From Sulfuricellaceae bacterium (GTDB taxonomy: Bacteria; Pseudomonadota; Gammaproteobacteria; Burkholderiales; UBA9220), in the NCBI GenBank assembly GCA_019911985.1, contig JAIOJO010000038.1, forward strand, positions 1 through 6,406: a stretch of DNA of 6,406 nucleotides. Reading direction: 5' to 3'. Under the pieces are notes generated by a model. That model had not been told where the DNA came from. It searched no databases and saw only the letters and a program-made list of their open reading frames with translations. Within the stretch, counting starts at the first letter, position 1. Every line of letters begins with the position of its first letter. This document shows positions 4,334 through 6,406 of this stretch, piece after piece. The translations under genes were made by a program, and so were the position numbers.

Positions 4334-6406
4334 TTGAAAAATATTACGCATTTCTTGGCATACAGTTTCCGCGGCCGCATAATCGCCGGCGTCGTGCTGC
4401 TTCACGCTTTTCTGATGGGCCTGGTCGTCGTTGACATGGTTATACGCCAGCAAAACTTCATGGAACAGCAAGTCAGCGGCGAAAGCCGAACTCTGGCCTA
4501 CACGCTCGCGCTCAACGCACCCTCCTGGCTATTGAGCAACGATGTACGCGCGCTGGGAGAACTGGTCGACAGCCTGAAAGCCGCCAAACGCGTGCAGTTG
4601 GCCATCATCATGGACCGAGACGGCATCGTTCGCGCCAGCACCGACCCGAGCCTGTTCAACCTCGTTCTCACCGACCCGGCCAGCACCCGGCTGCGGGCTG
4701 CTTTGCAACGTGAACACAAGGATGGCCGCCGGCACGCGCAACTGATCCACGACAACCTGGTGGACAGCCTCAGCGAAATCACCAGCCATGGCAGCCCCAT
4801 CGGCTACGCCCGCGTCATCGTCGACAGAACACCGATCCAGGCCGAACTCGACACCATCGTCCACAAAGGCATAGCCCTCACTTTACTCGCCATCCTGATT
4901 GGCGGATTGATCGCTTGGGCACTGGTGCATTCCATGACCCGCCGCCTCAAGCTGTTGTCCCAAGCGGCCAGCACCATTGCCGACGGCAATCTTAAAGTTT
5001 CCCTGCCCGATTCCCACGATAAGGACGAAGTAGGCCAATTGACACGGGACTTTAATGCCATGTCCAGCGCCTTATCGAAGGATTTGGCCATACGCATGAA
5101 AATGGAAGCCATGCTGTTCGCCGAGAAGGAATCCGCCCAGGTGACCTTGTCCTCGATCGGCGATGCCGTCATCACCACCGATATCGAAGGCCGCATCCAA
5201 TTCATGAACCCGGTGGCGGAAGCGCTGACCGGCTGGAGCAACCAGGAAGCGCTACAGAAACCGCTGCCCGAAGTATTCAAGATCATCAACGAATTCACCC
5301 GCGAACCCCTGGAAAATCCGGTGGATAAGGCGCTCCGGTCAAATTGCGCCATCGACATATCCAACCATACCCTTCTCACCCGCCCCGACGGCAGCGAATC
5401 GCATATCGAGGACAATGCCGCCCCCATCCGCGACAGGCTCGGCTCCGTTATCGGCGTGGTTCTCGTCTTTCATGACGTGACGGAAAAGCACACGCTCACC
5501 CATCAACTCAGCTTCCAAGCGACACACGACGGGCTGACCGGGCTCTACAACCGGCAGGAATTCGAGCGGCGTCTGGGTATCATGATCGGCAACGCAAGCG
5601 CCCTGAACCTCGAACACGCCCTGATCTATCTCGATTTGGATCAGTTCAAAGTAATCAACGACACCTGCGGCCACAGCGCCGGGGATGAATTGCTGCGCCA
5701 ATTGACCGTGCTGCTGCAAAAAAACGTGCGCGACTCGGACACCTTGTCCCGCCTGGGCGGCGACGAGTTCGGCCTGCTGCTGTACAACTGCCAGCAGGAG
5801 AAAGCGATAAGTATAGCCAATCAACTCTTGGCGACGATACAAGCTTTCCGTTTCGCCTGGGAAGACAAGATGTTCACCATCGGCGCCAGCATCGGCTTGG
5901 TGATGGTGAACCGGGAAAGCGGCAATGTGGCCCATCTGCTCAGCGCCGCCGATACCGCTTGCTACGCGGCCAAGGACAAAGGCCGCAACCGCATTCAGGT
6001 TTTCTCCGTAAACGACAGCGAACTGGCGCAACGGCACGGAGAAATGAACTGGGTGGGGCGCATTTCCAAAGCGTTCGAAGAAGATCGCTTTTTACTCTAC
6101 TACCAGCCCATCGTCCCGCTACAGAGGAGCCAAGGCGACGAGCAGCATTTCGAAATACTGATACGCATGCGCGGCGAAAATAACCAGCTAATCCCGCCCG
6201 CCGACTTTATTCCGGCCGCGGAACACTACAACCTCATGACCACCGTAGACCGCTGGGTCGTCAGCCATGCCTTCAACTGGCTGGTGGCCAGCAGCAACCG
6301 GCAATCCTGCTGCGCCATCAATTTATCCGGGCAATCCTTGGGCGACGAAAATTTCCTCGATTTCGTCGTCGAACAAATCCACGGAACGAAGTTGCAACCC
6401 CAGCAC
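4334..6406 (+). CDS. Membrane HAMP-PAS-GGDEF-EAL c-di-GMP sensor protein (3' partial)
   Basis: The frame is open for 691 codons to the window end, so the C-terminus is missing. TM1 (about 16-37) and TM2 (about 180-199) enclose a periplasmic domain of about 140 residues, possibly Cache-like. HAMP follows (about 200-253, DEVGQL at 231-236), then PAS (about 265-385, with IGDAVITTDIEGRIQFMNP). The GGDEF domain (about 395-555) has HDGLTGLYNR (D399), LDLDQF with D434, intact GGDEF at 475-479 and an I-site RDSD at 466-469, so active and product-inhibited diguanylate cyclase is expected. The EAL domain starts near 575 with YYQPIV, an EIL variant of EAL at 607-609, and INLSG with N663; the later catalytic residues lie beyond the window. 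The start is a TTG 4 nt after the binding-protein stop, with no Shine-Dalgarno; an upstream in-frame TGA at 4316-4318 limits alternatives, and the first in-frame ATG falls inside TM1. It probably senses the state of the adjacent binding protein. Confidence 0.88.
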   Translation, partial: MKNITHFLAYSFRGRIIAGVVLLHAFLMGLVVVDMVIRQQNFMEQQVSGESRTLAYTLALNAPSWLLSNDVRALGELVDSLKAAKRVQLAIIMDRDGIVRASTDPSLFNLVLTDPASTRLRAALQREHKDGRRHAQLIHDNLVDSLSEITSHGSPIGYARVIVDRTPIQAELDTIVHKGIALTLLAILIGGLIAWALVHSMTRRLKLLSQAASTIADGNLKVSLPDSHDKDEVGQLTRDFNAMSSALSKDLAIRMKMEAMLFAEKESAQVTLSSIGDAVITTDIEGRIQFMNPVAEALTGWSNQEALQKPLPEVFKIINEFTREPLENPVDKALRSNCAIDISNHTLLTRPDGSESHIEDNAAPIRDRLGSVIGVVLVFHDVTEKHTLTHQLSFQATHDGLTGLYNRQEFERRLGIMIGNASALNLEHALIYLDLDQFKVINDTCGHSAGDELLRQLTVLLQKNVRDSDTLSRLGGDEFGLLLYNCQQEKAISIANQLLATIQAFRFAWEDKMFTIGASIGLVMVNRESGNVAHLLSAADTACYAAKDKGRNRIQVFSVNDSELAQRHGEMNWVGRISKAFEEDRFLLYYQPIVPLQRSQGDEQHFEILIRMRGENNQLIPPADFIPAAEHYNLMTTVDRWVVSHAFNWLVASSNRQSCCAINLSGQSLGDENFLDFVVEQIHGTKLQPQH

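Noticed and set aside
4804..6037. Overlapping minus-strand frames of 207 and 232 codons opposite the sensor gene
   Set aside because: They lie antisense to the conserved HAMP-PAS-GGDEF coding frame and have no recognisable motif or ribosome site.
3418..6406. Phosphonate/phosphite ABC transport operon
   Set aside because: Only the binding protein is present. The adjacent gene is a c-di-GMP sensor, and no permease or ATPase sequence is found in the window.
1..6406. CRISPR array, insertion sequence, phage genes, tRNA or rRNA
   Set aside because: No regularly spaced repeat-spacer units, transposase, phage motifs or recognisable RNA gene sequence were seen on either strand.

Overview
The window reads as chromosomal DNA of a Gram-negative proteobacterium, most likely from the beta or gamma class. 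The evidence is a lipid A-type glycosyltransferase and its flippase-like partner, a periplasmic binding protein with a Sec signal peptide, a two-transmembrane GGDEF/EAL sensor protein, and moderately GC-rich coding DNA. The genus cannot be read from the sequence. All five supported genes lie on the plus strand and form two transcription-unit-like blocks separated by an AT-rich spacer.

Block 1 (about 1-3287). A perfect 52-bp palindrome sits at the very start of the window, followed by an extended -10 promoter (TGTTATAAT). Three tightly packed genes follow: an ArnT-like integral-membrane glycosyltransferase (118-1782), a 123-residue four-helix SMR/EamA protein resembling ArnE/ArnF (1779-2150, ATGA overlap with the previous gene), and an ArnB-type DegT/DnrJ/EryC1 PLP aminotransferase (2163-3287). 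Together they suggest making an amino sugar, flipping its undecaprenyl-linked form across the inner membrane, and transferring it in the periplasm to lipid A or another envelope acceptor. This is a reduced, reordered version of the classical arn set. No ArnA, ArnC or ArnD homologue is present in the window.

Spacer (3288-3417). This stretch is AT-rich and non-coding. It carries three copies of ATAAATC spaced by 10 and 21 bp, and the same word occurs in the arms of the palindrome.

Block 2 (3418-6406, running off the end). A secreted PhnD-like substrate-binding protein is followed after 4 nt by a membrane protein with a periplasmic domain, HAMP, PAS, GGDEF (intact GGDEF and I-site) and the beginning of an EAL domain (EIL variant). 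No ABC permease or ATPase gene lies between or before them. The pair therefore looks like a ligand-sensing c-di-GMP module in which the binding protein reports a periplasmic ligand to the sensor. It resembles in layout the known NspS-MbaA and ScrB-ScrC systems, but with a PhnD-family receptor. This is the most interesting part of the window.
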